Part shown: piece after piece, positions 54,299-63,822 of the stretch | Layout of the letters: the number at the start of each line of letters is the position of its first letter | How positions within the stretch are numbered: the first letter of the stretch is position 1 | From: Gracilibacter sp. BRH_c7a | GTDB lineage: Bacteria > Bacillota > Desulfitobacteriia > Desulfitobacteriales > Syntrophobotulaceae | Assembly: GCA_001516055.1 (NCBI GenBank) | Contig: LOEZ01000019.1 | Coordinates: 124,001 to 188,000 of the forward strand | Direction: 5' to 3' | Length of the DNA stretch: 64,000 bases | Made by a program: the position numbers and the translations under genes | The notes under the pieces: model-generated | Database searches by the model: none | The model's input: the letters and a program-made list of their open reading frames with translations, nothing else | What the model was told of the DNA's origin: nothing

Positions 54299-55582
54299 CT
54301 ATATTTTGCTTAAAGCTTGATCCAGATCAGCAATAATATCCTCTGCATCTTCAATTCCAATTGATAATCTAATAAGATCAGGAGTTACTCCCGCATTAAT
54401 TTGATCTTCTTCAGATAACTGGGCATGGGTCGTACTTGCCGGGTGAATTACTAGAGACTTAGCATCGGCTACATTCGCCAGTAAAGAGAATAACTCAAGA
54501 TTGTTTATAAATGTCTTTCCAGCCTCTACCCCGCCCTTAATTCCAAAAGTAAATATGGAACCAGGTCCTTTTGGAAAGTACTTTTGGGCTAAGTCATAGT
54601 ATTTGCTTCCTTCAATACCTGGATAGTTAACCCAAGAAACATTTGGATGATCTTTCAGAAAGTCTACCACTTTCTTCGTGTTGGAGACATGCTGTCTCAC
54701 TCTTAGAGAGAGAGTCTCAAGACCCTGTAGGAAAAGAAAAGAGTTTTGCGGACTCAGGGCAGCTCCAGTATCTCTAAGTAGTTGGACTCTGGCCTTGAGG
54801 ATATAGGCTAAAGGCCCAAAAGCCTCGGAGTATATAAGGCCGCTATAGCTGGGATCGGGTTCGGTGAATCCTGGGAAACGACCACTGTCCGCCCAATCGA
54901 ATTTTCCAGCATCGATGATTAATCCGCCAATCGAGGTACCATGCCCGCCGATAAATTTGGTTGCAGAATGTACAACCACGTCTGCACCATATTCAATAGG
55001 TTTCAATAGGTAGGGAGTCGCGAAAGTATTATCAATAATTAGAGGCAGTCCATTCTCATGGGCGATATTCGCAACAACTTCAATATCAATAATATTGGTT
55101 CCTGGATTGCCAATCGACTCGATAAATACTGCTTTCGTCTTTTCATTAATCACTTTACGGAAATTTTCAGGATTATCAGGGTTGACGAAATGGGTCTTAA
55201 TTCCCAGCTTGGGTAAAGTAATGGCGAACAAATTATAGGTTCCACCGTATAAGGTGCTTGCTGCAACGATTTCATCTCCTGCTCCAGCGATATTCAAAAT
55301 CGCATACGTAATAGCAGCTGATCCAGAAGCAACCGCCAACCCTCCTACTCCGCCTTCTAGAGCTGCTATCCTCTGCTCCAATACATCTGTGGTAGGATTC
55401 ATTATCCGTGTATAAATATTACCAAATTCTTTAAGTCCAAAGAGGTTAGCTGCATGATCAGTCCCTTTAAACACATAAGAAGTAGTCTGATAAATCGGCA
55501 CTGCCCTAGAACCTGTCGTTGGATCAGGCACCTGCCCGGCATGTACCTGCAGCGTATCAAATTTCCAATTGTCTTTACTCAT
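54299..55582 (-). CDS. metY: O-acetylhomoserine sulfhydrylase
   Basis: A 427-residue PLP enzyme of the Cys/Met metabolism family that adds sulfide to O-acetylhomoserine, making homocysteine. The length of about 430 and the inserted segment after [13 protein letters not shown] distinguish the MetY type from the 380-residue CGS/CGL type. The PLP lysine is in [11 protein letters not shown], and [14 protein letters not shown] is the phosphate-binding segment. It lies 106 bp after cysK, probably as one operon. Confidence 0.93.
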   Translation of the reverse strand: MSKDNWKFDTLQVHAGQVPDPTTGSRAVPIYQTTSYVFKGTDHAANLFGLKEFGNIYTRIMNPTTDVLEQRIAALEGGVGGLAVASGSAAITYAILNIAGAGDEIVAASTLYGGTYNLFAITLPKLGIKTHFVNPDNPENFRKVINEKTKAVFIESIGNPGTNIIDIEVVANIAHENGLPLIIDNTFATPYLLKPIEYGADVVVHSATKFIGGHGTSIGGLIIDAGKFDWADSGRFPGFTEPDPSYSGLIYSEAFGPLAYILKARVQLLRDTGAALSPQNSFLFLQGLETLSLRVRQHVSNTKKVVDFLKDHPNVSWVNYPGIEGSKYYDLAQKYFPKGPGSIFTFGIKGGVEAGKTFINNLELFSLLANVADAKSLVIHPASTTHAQLSEEDQINAGVTPDLIRLSIGIEDAEDIIADLDQALSKI

Positions 55583-55688
55583 ATACGGCTCCTTTCTTAC
55601 TCAGGTCTTTCTTCTCGCAAGCTATTGAACTTATTTATATTCTTCATTTACACTCATATGGTTTCAGCATAAAGGTTTTTTTGGCTTA

Positions 55689-56618
55689 CTAGCTTTCTTG
55701 GAATAAAACGGTGCTTAAATATCTTTCTCCAGTATCGGGAAGTATTACTACAATAACTTTACCTTCATTCTCAGGACGTTTGGCAACTTCCAAAGCAGCA
55801 AAAGCGGCAGCTCCTGAGGAGATTCCCACTAGCATCCCTTCTTGTCTGGCAAGATTTCGAGCGGTTTCAAGAGCCTGATCGTTAGTGACACGGAATATTT
55901 CATCAATGTTTTCGGTATTGAGTACTCCTGGTATAAACCCTGCGCCAATTCCCTGAATTTTATGCGGACCAGGGTTACCTCCCGAAAGAACGGGAGATTC
56001 ATCAGGCTCAACAGCGATCACCTTTACATCGTTTTTGCGTGCTTTGATTACCTCACCTACACCAGTTATGGTTCCGCCGGTTCCTACTCCACCAACAATA
56101 ATATCAATTTTCCCATCCGTGTCAGCCCATATTTCTTCAGCAGTGGTTTTTCTGTGTATCTCAGGATTGGCTGGGTTTTCAAACTGCTGCGGAATGAAAG
56201 AATTAGGAATCTCTTCTGCCAATTCTAAAGCTTTTTTGATAGCACCTTTCATTCCTTCAGCTCCCGGAGTAAGAACTAGTTCTGCACCATAAGCTTTAAG
56301 GAGATTACGTCTTTCCATGCTCATAGTATCAGGCATGGTAAGAATTAGTTTATATCCTCTGGAAGCAGCGACAAAAGCTAGACCAATACCAGTATTCCCG
56401 CTCGTAGGCTCGATAATGACCGAGCCTTGTCCAATTAGACCTTTGTCTTCAGCATCTTTAACCATATTGAAACTTATCCTGTCCTTAACACTTCCACCAG
56501 GATTAAAAGATTCTAACTTACTGATTACGCTAGCCTTTAACCCTGCTGTGACTTTATTTAATTTTACTAAGGGAGTACGTCCGATTAAATCTGTCACACT
56601 CTCATAAATGTTTCCCAT
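55689..56618 (-). CDS. cysK: O-acetylserine sulfhydrylase (cysteine synthase)
   Basis: About 309 residues, fold-type II PLP enzyme. The PLP Lys lies in [11 protein letters not shown] near residue 40, with [12 protein letters not shown] and [13 protein letters not shown] as the substrate and phosphate loops. It makes cysteine from O-acetylserine and sulfide. The start is the ATG at 56618 with GAGGTG upstream; the GTG at 56627 is less likely. Confidence 0.95.
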   Translation of the reverse strand: MGNIYESVTDLIGRTPLVKLNKVTAGLKASVISKLESFNPGGSVKDRISFNMVKDAEDKGLIGQGSVIIEPTSGNTGIGLAFVAASRGYKLILTMPDTMSMERRNLLKAYGAELVLTPGAEGMKGAIKKALELAEEIPNSFIPQQFENPANPEIHRKTTAEEIWADTDGKIDIIVGGVGTGGTITGVGEVIKARKNDVKVIAVEPDESPVLSGGNPGPHKIQGIGAGFIPGVLNTENIDEIFRVTNDQALETARNLARQEGMLVGISSGAAAFAALEVAKRPENEGKVIVVILPDTGERYLSTVLFQES

Positions 56619-56676
56619 TTCTAACACCTCATTATTAAATATAATAATCCCTATAGATTTAGTGGCCTTTTAACTT

Positions 56677-56710
56677 ATATTAGTGTCTATACACTTATTT
56701 TGTCAAGTGT
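56677..56710 (-). promoter_or_regulatory. cysK promoter with overlapping dyad
   Basis: Minus-strand TTGACA (56701-56706), 18-bp spacer, TAATAT (56677-56682). ACACTT/AAGTGT (56691-56696 and 56705-56710) is an inverted repeat with an 8-bp spacer that overlaps the -35. It is a candidate operator for a cysteine-metabolism repressor such as a CymR-type Rrf2 protein, which is inference only. Confidence 0.6.
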
Positions 56711-56793
56711 TTTAATCAAATATTTATAATGTTAACATATTATTCTTATTTAACAATAATCACTAATATTTTTCTCTGTTGCTTAGACCAATG

Positions 56794-57049
56794 ATTGAAA
56801 AGCTAAGATACTATATATAGAACACTCTTACGCTTTGCTTCTTCCTTATTAACCCCACGCACTGTAACTAGTCCTTCCATTACATTCTCTAGGGCAGTCA
56901 TATTTTTAAACAAATGGTAATGTTGAAATACCATGCCTGTATTCATACGCAGGTTAGCAATCTCCGCTTTTTTTGGTTTTTCTGTATCGACATAAATAGA
57001 ATCTATTTTTACCAGACCGCTGGTCCGTCTAAAAGTTATTAGATTTAAC
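56794..57049 (-). pseudogene. Remnant of an amino-acid ABC transporter ATPase (MetN/GlnQ type)
   Basis: An open minus-strand frame encodes about 80 residues reading ...RRTSGLVKIDSIYVD...LRMNTGMVFQHYHLFKNMTALENVMEGLVTVRGV..., the segment from just after Walker A through the Q-loop of a polar-amino-acid ABC ATPase. Walker A, the signature, Walker B and both termini are missing, and no start codon or ribosome site exists. The remnant lies between cysK and the S-box unit, suggesting loss of a transporter from this sulfur cluster. Confidence 0.8.
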
Positions 57050-57067
57050 TATTTATTGTGAAAGTAC

Positions 57068-57096
57068 TTGACTAAATAAATACGAAATTATATACT
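57068..57096 (+). promoter_or_regulatory. Promoter of the S-box metI-metC unit
   Basis: TTGACT (57068-57073), 17-bp spacer, TATACT (57091-57096), leading into the riboswitch about 30 bp downstream. Confidence 0.8.
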
Positions 57097-57133
57097 TTTG
57101 AGAAAACACTACTAATTTTATAGGAATACTATT

Positions 57134-57232
57134 CTTATCAAGAGCGGTGGAGGGACTGGCCCTATGATACCCGGCAACCGACCGAAAGGCACGGTGCTAA
57201 TTCCTGAAGGATTTACAATCCTAGAGATGAGA
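57134..57232 (+). ncRNA. SAM-I (S-box) riboswitch aptamer
   Basis: The conserved S-box core is clear: CTTATCAAGAG, GGTGGAGGGACTGGCCC, ATGA-ACCCGGCAACC, and GGTGCTAATTCCTG, closed by GATGAG pairing with the start. It binds S-adenosylmethionine and then allows the downstream terminator to form. It controls metI-metC. Confidence 0.95.
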
Positions 57233-57238
57233 TTGACT

Positions 57239-57268
57239 GCCTCTTTCTTTCTAGGAAGAGGCTTTTTA
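57239..57268 (+). terminator. S-box expression-platform terminator
   Basis: GCCTCTTT (57239-57246) pairs with GAAGAGGC (57255-57262; one G-T), followed by TTTTT. It lies 7 bp after the aptamer. Confidence 0.88.
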
Positions 57269-57348
57269 TATCTATACTTCAGCAGTCATAAATAAATGGT
57301 TCTAATCGCCCTATTCTTTCGTAATAATTATTTTGAAAGGAGCCTCTT

Positions 57349-58491
57349 ATGAAAAATCTAGATATTCTAACTGAACTCGCCCAACTGGGTAACAAATTAG
57401 ATCCTACTGGTGCCGTGAGCTTCCCTATCTATCATTCTGCTACCTACGCACATCCGGAGCTCGGTAAAAGTACAGGATATGACTACTCGAGAACTGCCAA
57501 CCCTACCCGGTCTGTATTAGAAAGTGCAATTGCCAACTTGGAACGAGGTTGTAAAGGTTTAGCTTTCGCTTCCGGGCTGGCTGGAATAACCACCGTGCTT
57601 TCCCTGTTCAAACAGGGAGATCACCTCATTGTTACCGAAGACCTATACGGAGGCACCTTTAGACTTTTTGAACAAATCTACAAAGAGTTCGGTATAAGTG
57701 CAACTTATGTTGATACAAGTGATAATGACCTTATTACCCAAGCAATCCTACCTACGACTAAGGCAATTTTTTGTGAAACCCCTACCAACCCTGTTATGCG
57801 TATAGCTGATATCAAGGGAATCTCCAAGATAGCACGCTTCCACGGCCTTTTGACTATTGTCGATAATACTTTCCTTACTCCATTCCTCCAAAGACCTTTA
57901 GAGCTGGGAGCAGATATAGTCGTTCACAGTGCCACGAAATATCTGGGCGGTCACAATGATGTGGTGGCTGGCCTAGTAGTTACTAACAGTGAAATTTTAG
58001 CGGAAAGATTGAGTTTTCTCCAAAATGCTCTAGGTACTATCCTAGGCCCTCAGGACTGTTGGCTTCTTCTTAGGGGCTTAAAGACCTTAGGCCTTCGGAT
58101 GGAACGGCAGCAGCAGAATTCTATCGTCATCGCCGCTTGGCTTTCTAACCATCCCCTCGTAGATCAAGTATTTTATCCAGGCCTACCTCATCACCCTGGT
58201 TATGAAGTTCAGCATGCTCAAGCTGCTGGACCCGGTGCGATTATCTCTTTCTCTTTAAAAAACAAGGATGATATAACAAAAGTACTGAAAAAAGTAAAAC
58301 TTATTTCTTTCGCCGAAAGCCTCGGCGGAGTTGAAAGTCTGATAACCTATCCTTTTATTCAAACTCACGCTGATATTCCTCAAGAAACAAGAGAAAAAAT
58401 AGGAATCAACGAGAGAGTGCTTAGACTCTCCGTTGGAATCGAAAGCATCCAAGATCTCCTTGAAGACCTTAATCAGGCTCTGGAAAGCTGA
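57349..58491 (+). CDS. metI: Cystathionine gamma-synthase / O-acetylhomoserine thiolyase (MetI type)
   Basis: A 380-residue PLP enzyme of the CGS/CGL family. YDYSRTANPTRSVLE binds the phosphate, and the PLP Lys lies in HSATKYLGGHND. Its position directly under an S-box and before a paralogue matches metI-metC of Bacillus subtilis, so MetI is the best call. Methionine gamma-lyase or gamma-lyase cannot be excluded by sequence alone. GAAAGGAG precedes the ATG. Confidence 0.88.
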   Translation: MKNLDILTELAQLGNKLDPTGAVSFPIYHSATYAHPELGKSTGYDYSRTANPTRSVLESAIANLERGCKGLAFASGLAGITTVLSLFKQGDHLIVTEDLYGGTFRLFEQIYKEFGISATYVDTSDNDLITQAILPTTKAIFCETPTNPVMRIADIKGISKIARFHGLLTIVDNTFLTPFLQRPLELGADIVVHSATKYLGGHNDVVAGLVVTNSEILAERLSFLQNALGTILGPQDCWLLLRGLKTLGLRMERQQQNSIVIAAWLSNHPLVDQVFYPGLPHHPGYEVQHAQAAGPGAIISFSLKNKDDITKVLKKVKLISFAESLGGVESLITYPFIQTHADIPQETREKIGINERVLRLSVGIESIQDLLEDLNQALES

Positions 58492-58538
58492 TCTTGTTTG
58501 CTTAATTACTTAACAAATGTTAGAAAGGATTTTTAGAT

Positions 58539-59684
58539 ATGAAACAAGATTATCATGATTTTAATACCCTTCTCCTTCATGGTTCAAGTGACCGCGACCC
58601 GCTGACCGGGGGTCTGAGTACTCCTATCTATCAAGTTTCAACTTTTCATAGGGATTCAGATAAGCCATCAAAATATGATTACTCACGCTCGGCAAACCCT
58701 ACCCGTGATGTTTTGGAAGACCATATCGCCCAGCTGGAAATGGGAATTCAGGGGTTTGCCTTCTCTTCAGGTATGGCTGCTATAAGTACAATACTACTTC
58801 TTTTCTCTCCAGGGGATCATCTGGTGGTCTCCAAAGATATCTATGGAGGTGCCTATCGCCTTTTTACTCAGGTTTTCAATCAGTGGCAATTAGAAGTAGA
58901 CTTCGTCGATATCACCAATACCGAAGAAATTAAAACCGCTATCAAAGATAATACGAAAGGAATCTATTTCGAAATCCTTTCTAATCCTTTTCTTAGAGTT
59001 GCCGACCTCAAAACAATCGTCGATATCTGTAAACAAAATAATCTGGTAAGTATTGTCGATAATACATTTTTACCGCCATATTATTGCCGCCCCCTAGAAT
59101 TCGGTGCAGATATCGTACTCCATAGTGCTACTAAATTCCTTAACGGACATAGCGATGTTATTGCCGGAGTCTCAGCAGTTAACTGTCCAAACCTAGCCAA
59201 AAGATTAGCATTCTTGCAAAATGCCATAGGTGCCGTACTCGGACCCCAAGATTCATGGCTTCTCTTAAGAGGAATGAAAACACTCGGTATACGTCTGGAA
59301 AGACAGACCAAAAGTGCCGAAGAAATAGCAAAATGGCTGTCTGAACAGCCGTGGATAAAGAAATTATATTATTCTGGATTAGCGAGTCATCCCGGGAAAG
59401 AAATCCTAGATAACATTTCGTCAGGACCAGGTATGATAATCACCTTCGAAGTAAAAGATTCTGTAACAAAGGAGAACCTCATGAAAAAGCTCTCGCTTCC
59501 GGCTGTTGCAGTCAGTCTGGGTGCCGTAGAGAGCATACTCACTCACCCTGCCACTATGTCTCATGCCGGGATGCCAGAGGAAGTACGAGAAGCACAAGGA
59601 ATAACAGATAGAATTTTCAGGTTTTCCGTAGGGTTAGAACATCCATTGGATCTTATGAATGACTTCTCAAATAGTATTTCATAA
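58539..59684 (+). CDS. metC: Cystathionine beta-lyase (MetC type)
   Basis: 381 residues, clearly paralogous to the preceding gene and 47 bp downstream. YDYSRSANPTRDVLE and HSATKFLNGHSD are the PLP-site segments. As the second gene of an S-box pair it most likely cleaves cystathionine to homocysteine. AGAAAGGA precedes the ATG. Confidence 0.86.
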   Translation: MKQDYHDFNTLLLHGSSDRDPLTGGLSTPIYQVSTFHRDSDKPSKYDYSRSANPTRDVLEDHIAQLEMGIQGFAFSSGMAAISTILLLFSPGDHLVVSKDIYGGAYRLFTQVFNQWQLEVDFVDITNTEEIKTAIKDNTKGIYFEILSNPFLRVADLKTIVDICKQNNLVSIVDNTFLPPYYCRPLEFGADIVLHSATKFLNGHSDVIAGVSAVNCPNLAKRLAFLQNAIGAVLGPQDSWLLLRGMKTLGIRLERQTKSAEEIAKWLSEQPWIKKLYYSGLASHPGKEILDNISSGPGMIITFEVKDSVTKENLMKKLSLPAVAVSLGAVESILTHPATMSHAGMPEEVREAQGITDRIFRFSVGLEHPLDLMNDFSNSIS

Positions 59685-59698
59685 GGTTTTAAATGTCC

Positions 59699-59725
59699 AA
59701 AAAAAACGACTTAATAGTAAGTCGT
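59699..59725 (-). terminator. Terminator after the molybdoenzyme operon
   Basis: Minus-strand ACGACTT/AAGTCGT stem with 6-nt loop, followed by a run of eight T. It lies 65 bp past the nrfD-like gene. Confidence 0.88.
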
Positions 59726-59789
59726 AAAGAGGAAGATGTATATTTAAAGGAGTAAAAATACTTTCCTGATACTATAAGGCATTTTTACA

Positions 59790-60728
59790 TCAGGGAATTG
59801 TTTGACCATCCCAGATTGGAAGAGCGGCAAAGATGATTAATGCTCGGAGAGCAAATCCTCCGATAAGTACTGAAATGTCAGTGCCTATCGTAAGATAAGA
59901 ATGATGTCCTTTTTGGATAGTTGCTGCAGATTCCCCGGTTTTAACACTTGGTTCAGTAACAACCTGTTTCGCTGCTTGTATGAAGAGCAGATTCTGAATG
60001 ATAAATACCACAACTGGAAATAAAAGTCCTAGCCCGATAAAGCATCCCCAGAATATTATTGCGTAAGTTCCGGATACAACCAGTGCTGCAGATTCCTGAC
60101 CTGCCGGTCCGTTTGCCCCGGAAATCATCGTCCCAAGAAAGATAGCTACAATAATCAATTCTGCCCCAACCAGCAATATATGAGCTTCGCCCTCACGCCC
60201 TTCACCGAAGTCACCTTCATCAACCAGTGGAGTTAGAAGAGATGTAAGAGATAACCCGGTGGATAAAGCAGAAACCACGAATAGAATAGGCATGATTCCT
60301 GTGCTCCAGAAAGGAATAGCTTTAACAACAGCTAATAGAATACCTGTATAAGCTCCGGTCGCCAAAGCCAGAATTGCTCCAGCTAAGGTTAATCCTTGAG
60401 GTACGGGTTTGTTTCTAAGTGTCAAATAACCTTTGAAAAGCCCGACTATGATAAAGGCGGAGAGAATATACACACCCCAGGTCATCACAGAACTAAAATT
60501 GGAAAGAAGTCTAATTAGCAGCCAAGGCTTATGCAATCCTTGTCCAAGGTCGAACACCAAAAGTAATGTACCAAAGGCTACGATGGGTGCAGCGATATAA
60601 TACCCTGCCTTGTTAAGCCTGGATTTCTTGCCTAACCATCCTTTTTCTGCTGCGAAGGAAGTTAGATAGGCTCCTGCTCCAAGTCCGCCCAAAAATAAAT
60701 AGATTACTATTAACCAATGCCAATGCAT
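59790..60728 (-). CDS. NrfD/PsrC-type membrane subunit of a molybdopterin oxidoreductase
   Basis: 312 residues, eight to nine membrane helices. HWHWLIVIYLFLGGLGAGAYLTSF (in part) at the N-terminus is the NrfD signature. It is the quinone-interacting anchor that passes electrons to or from the ferredoxin subunit encoded 13 bp upstream. AGGAGG precedes the ATG. It carries no haem-ligand pattern, as expected. Confidence 0.92.
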   Translation of the reverse strand: MHWHWLIVIYLFLGGLGAGAYLTSFAAEKGWLGKKSRLNKAGYYIAAPIVAFGTLLLVFDLGQGLHKPWLLIRLLSNFSSVMTWGVYILSAFIIVGLFKGYLTLRNKPVPQGLTLAGAILALATGAYTGILLAVVKAIPFWSTGIMPILFVVSALSTGLSLTSLLTPLVDEGDFGEGREGEAHILLVGAELIIVAIFLGTMISGANGPAGQESAALVVSGTYAIIFWGCFIGLGLLFPVVVFIIQNLLFIQAAKQVVTEPSVKTGESAATIQKGHHSYLTIGTDISVLIGGFALRALIIFAALPIWDGQTIP

Positions 60729-60741
60729 TATTCAATTCCTC

Positions 60742-61401
60742 CTATGCTTTCGGAATAATCACCCAAGAAGGTATTGTTAATTCGGAGTTGGGCAATCCCG
60801 TAATTTGGGTAATCCCACCCTGGGTTTGTCTAAGCTTAGTGAGATTTCCATAGGTTAAAGCTCCTGTAGGACAAATTGATACACATGCAGGATTCTCCCC
60901 ATTATCCTGAAGCTCATAACAGAAATGACATTTGGTGATTCTGCCTGTGTCATCACTGAATTGGGGTGCATGGTATGGACAAGCATACATACAATACTTA
61001 CATCCTACACACTTGGTTGAATCATGAATGATAACTCCATCCTTTTCTCGCTTTGTATAGGCACTAACTGGGCACACGGTAACACAAGCCGGTTTATCAC
61101 AATGATTACAGCTTATAGACAAAAAAGCCTTTGTCTTCTCGCTGGTTAAAACTCGGCGCCACTCTGCACCTTCTTCCCATTTATTGGCACTTTTGCAAGC
61201 CGCCTGACATGCTTTGCATCCAATACACTTTTTCTGATCATACATAAAGCCTACCTGACTGGGGTTACTGGGTGCATCTTTTACAGTGTCTGCTTTTACC
61301 ATCCGACCAGGGAATATCCCCAAAGCCAGCGCGGCAGATGCCACAGCGCTGACTTTTATTACTTTACGACGACTAATCAACATGCTTTTTGAATTATCCA
61401 C
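60742..61401 (-). CDS. Four-cluster ferredoxin subunit of the molybdoenzyme (PsrB/PhsB type)
   Basis: 219 residues from a GTG. A Tat-like leader (SRRKVIKVSAVASAALALG) precedes four 4Fe-4S motifs: CIGCKACQAACKS, CNHCDKPACVTVCP, CVGCKYCMYACP and CHFCYE...CVSICP. It carries electrons between the Mo subunit and the NrfD anchor on the outer face. A subunit with its own Tat motif, rather than hitch-hiking on the catalytic one, is common in this family. Confidence 0.94.
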   Translation of the reverse strand: MDNSKSMLISRRKVIKVSAVASAALALGIFPGRMVKADTVKDAPSNPSQVGFMYDQKKCIGCKACQAACKSANKWEEGAEWRRVLTSEKTKAFLSISCNHCDKPACVTVCPVSAYTKREKDGVIIHDSTKCVGCKYCMYACPYHAPQFSDDTGRITKCHFCYELQDNGENPACVSICPTGALTYGNLTKLRQTQGGITQITGLPNSELTIPSWVIIPKA

Positions 61402-61470
61402 TTATTAGGAATCTCCTTCCTTCTCCTCAAATAATTCGGCCGTTTTCGTTGCTTGAAGTCATCAACAAGT

Positions 61471-61505
61471 CGTTAATTGTTGGGGTTACGCCCCAACAAT
61501 TAACG
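61471..61505 (-). other. Perfect 15-bp intercistronic stem-loop
   Basis: CGTTAATTGTTGGGG (61471-61485) and CCCCAACAATTAACG (61491-61505) with a 5-nt loop, between the catalytic and ferredoxin genes. No T-run follows, so it probably stabilises or processes the mRNA and sets subunit ratios rather than terminating. Confidence 0.7.
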
Positions 61506-61529
61506 GATTATTAATAGATTGTATTGTAG

Positions 61530-63764
61530 TTATGCCTTTTTCACTTGACAAAGTCCTTCTTTGAAAGCAGGGAAACCGAGAATTGGATCAAAATGCCTTG
61601 GTACGATTAGATTGATATTCGCCTTGGCCCATCCATGGTAAACATCAATCACACCAGGCATCACTATATTGGTTATACCAGCTGTCATTATTACAGAGCC
61701 ATGCTGCGTACTTATTTCTACTGAATCACCCTTTTTAAGGCCGCGCTCTTCAGCATCTTTGGGATTTAAGAATACGACTGGCTCAGGCATAAATTGGTTA
61801 AGCCAAGGTAGATCACGCAATTTACTATGGGTATAGAAAGGCAAACGTGCACCAGTATTTAAGATCAGTGGATACTCTTTGGCTAAATCAGGTGTAGTGA
61901 CAGGACTTTCTAACGGCTCTTTATATACAGGCAGGGCGTCAAATCCATGCTTTTCACAGAGACTTGAAGTAAATTCCATTTTGCCACTTGGGGTTTGGAA
62001 ACCAGGCTTACCATCTTTGCGCAGTAATCCCAATTCATATTTTTTGAATTTAGGCGGCCCTTCTGTGGGGATATTGAAACCTTCTGGATGGGCTCTGAGA
62101 TCATCAATCGTAACAGGAACATTTAAGGTACGCAATACTTCTTTAATGCCCTCTTCTTCGCATTTTTCGCCACCGCCCCAGAATTCTTTTGTAAAGCCTA
62201 AAGCATTACCGATTTCAAAGCAGGTTCTCCAGTCCGAACGAGCTTCTCCCGCAGGCTCAACAATGGGCTCTCTCAGATAAATTGTCCTGCCGAAATTACC
62301 TAGAGCAGCCATTCTTTCGTAACACATAGCCGCTGGTAACACCATATCCATAAAGTTATGCGTCCATGGGCGGATATAATAGTCAGCAGCCACTGAGAAG
62401 TCCATTTTTTCTATGGCTTTTTGGTACAGTTGTGACTGCGGCCACATCATGGCATTGCCACCGACCATAACCATTGCTCTGATGGCTCCAGTATCTACAT
62501 ACTCAACTAGGCGATTTGCTTGGATGGTATTCTCGATTTCAGCCCAGACGGGAAAATAATCAGTATCTACGCGTTTGTCTTTAATTTTCGGGAATAAATC
62601 GGCTTCCCTTAAAAAAGCAGTGGTGGCTGAATCGTTAAAGCTAATTGACTCAGTAGGCATGGTAACGGCACCCTCTACATCATAATTGCCAACCAACCCA
62701 ATTAAGCTCACAATAGCACGATGGTTATTGTGAGAATTAGAAGAATGAGCTGTCCCGCATGCACTGCCAATCCAAGTACTGGGACGGTCGGTAGCCCATA
62801 ATATAGCGGCTTCCTCAATTAGACTGGCTGGAACACGCGTAATTTCTTCTACTTTTTCGGGAGTAAATTCCTTGACATATTCTGCATATTCCTCAAAACC
62901 ATGCGTCCAATTCTCTACGAACTCTTTGTCATAGAGGCCGTCACGGATTATAACATGAGCAAAGCCCAAAGCTAAGGCACCATCACTTCCAGGACGTAAT
63001 TGCAGATGAATATCGGCAAGAGAGCTTACTGTAGGTGTCACTTTAGGATCTACGACAATAAACTTAACCCCTTTTTCCTTAGATGCCAGTAGCTTATGGA
63101 AACCATAAGGCCCGGAATGAGCAGGGTTACTACTCCAAATCAAACAAACTTTTGTTTTATCTGAAGGAGCACTACCCATAGTAGGACGGCCGTAAACTAT
63201 CTGAGTAGTTAATTGGGGAGCTTTGGCACAGGTAGAACTCTCGCAACCATAATTAGGGGAACCAAAAGTATAGGCTAAGCGTCGAATTGCCGGACGGCCT
63301 TCTTTAGGGTCACCAGCGTAGAACATGACTTTTTCTGCACCATATTCCTTTTTGATTTTATTTAAGTTTTCTGCGATAGTCTTAAGTGCTTCATCCCACG
63401 TGATTCTTTCCCAACCTGGATCTGAAGATCCCTTAGGCGTTGTTCTTTTCATCGGGTAGAGCAAGCGATGTGGATCATACAGCTCTTGCAAGGAAGCAAT
63501 CCCTTTGCTACACAAAGGAGAATTTGGATAATTTTCGCGAGATTCGACTTTAATAATCTTATTATCTTGAATAGTAGCTTTAACCCCGCATTTTGGCACG
63601 GTATTGCACATATCACAGAAAGAGTAGCCATAGGTCACTGGCGCATCGCTGTCAGCTGCAAGTACATTCTCAGGGAAAACGAAACTCCAAGGCTGAGCTA
63701 CAAGTGTAGCTCCAGCTGCAGCGGAGCCCTTTAAAAAGTCACGTCTTGAAACCTTTCTGCCCAT
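61530..63764 (-). CDS. Molybdopterin-dependent polysulfide/thiosulfate reductase-type catalytic subunit
   Basis: 744 residues. Tat signal SRRDFLKGSAAAGATL; 4Fe-4S ligands C50, C53, C59 and C85. The Mo region CESSTCAK has C174 and C179, one of which is the likely Mo ligand. The C-terminal molydopterin-dinucleotide domain (LILNTGARLPFYTHS, DAEERGLKKGDSVEIST) is intact. It is exported and faces outward. The PsrA/PhsA/SrrA-like set is the closest fit with the FeS and NrfD partners. Tetrathionate, arsenate or dimethyl sulfoxide cannot be ruled out. GGGAGGTG precedes the ATG. Confidence 0.9.
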   Translation of the reverse strand: MGRKVSRRDFLKGSAAAGATLVAQPWSFVFPENVLAADSDAPVTYGYSFCDMCNTVPKCGVKATIQDNKIIKVESRENYPNSPLCSKGIASLQELYDPHRLLYPMKRTTPKGSSDPGWERITWDEALKTIAENLNKIKKEYGAEKVMFYAGDPKEGRPAIRRLAYTFGSPNYGCESSTCAKAPQLTTQIVYGRPTMGSAPSDKTKVCLIWSSNPAHSGPYGFHKLLASKEKGVKFIVVDPKVTPTVSSLADIHLQLRPGSDGALALGFAHVIIRDGLYDKEFVENWTHGFEEYAEYVKEFTPEKVEEITRVPASLIEEAAILWATDRPSTWIGSACGTAHSSNSHNNHRAIVSLIGLVGNYDVEGAVTMPTESISFNDSATTAFLREADLFPKIKDKRVDTDYFPVWAEIENTIQANRLVEYVDTGAIRAMVMVGGNAMMWPQSQLYQKAIEKMDFSVAADYYIRPWTHNFMDMVLPAAMCYERMAALGNFGRTIYLREPIVEPAGEARSDWRTCFEIGNALGFTKEFWGGGEKCEEEGIKEVLRTLNVPVTIDDLRAHPEGFNIPTEGPPKFKKYELGLLRKDGKPGFQTPSGKMEFTSSLCEKHGFDALPVYKEPLESPVTTPDLAKEYPLILNTGARLPFYTHSKLRDLPWLNQFMPEPVVFLNPKDAEERGLKKGDSVEISTQHGSVIMTAGITNIVMPGVIDVYHGWAKANINLIVPRHFDPILGFPAFKEGLCQVKKA

Positions 63765-63822
63765 TTAACGACACCTCCCATAGCTCTTTGAGGAAACTTT
63801 TTTATGTTTAAAATGTTTTTTA

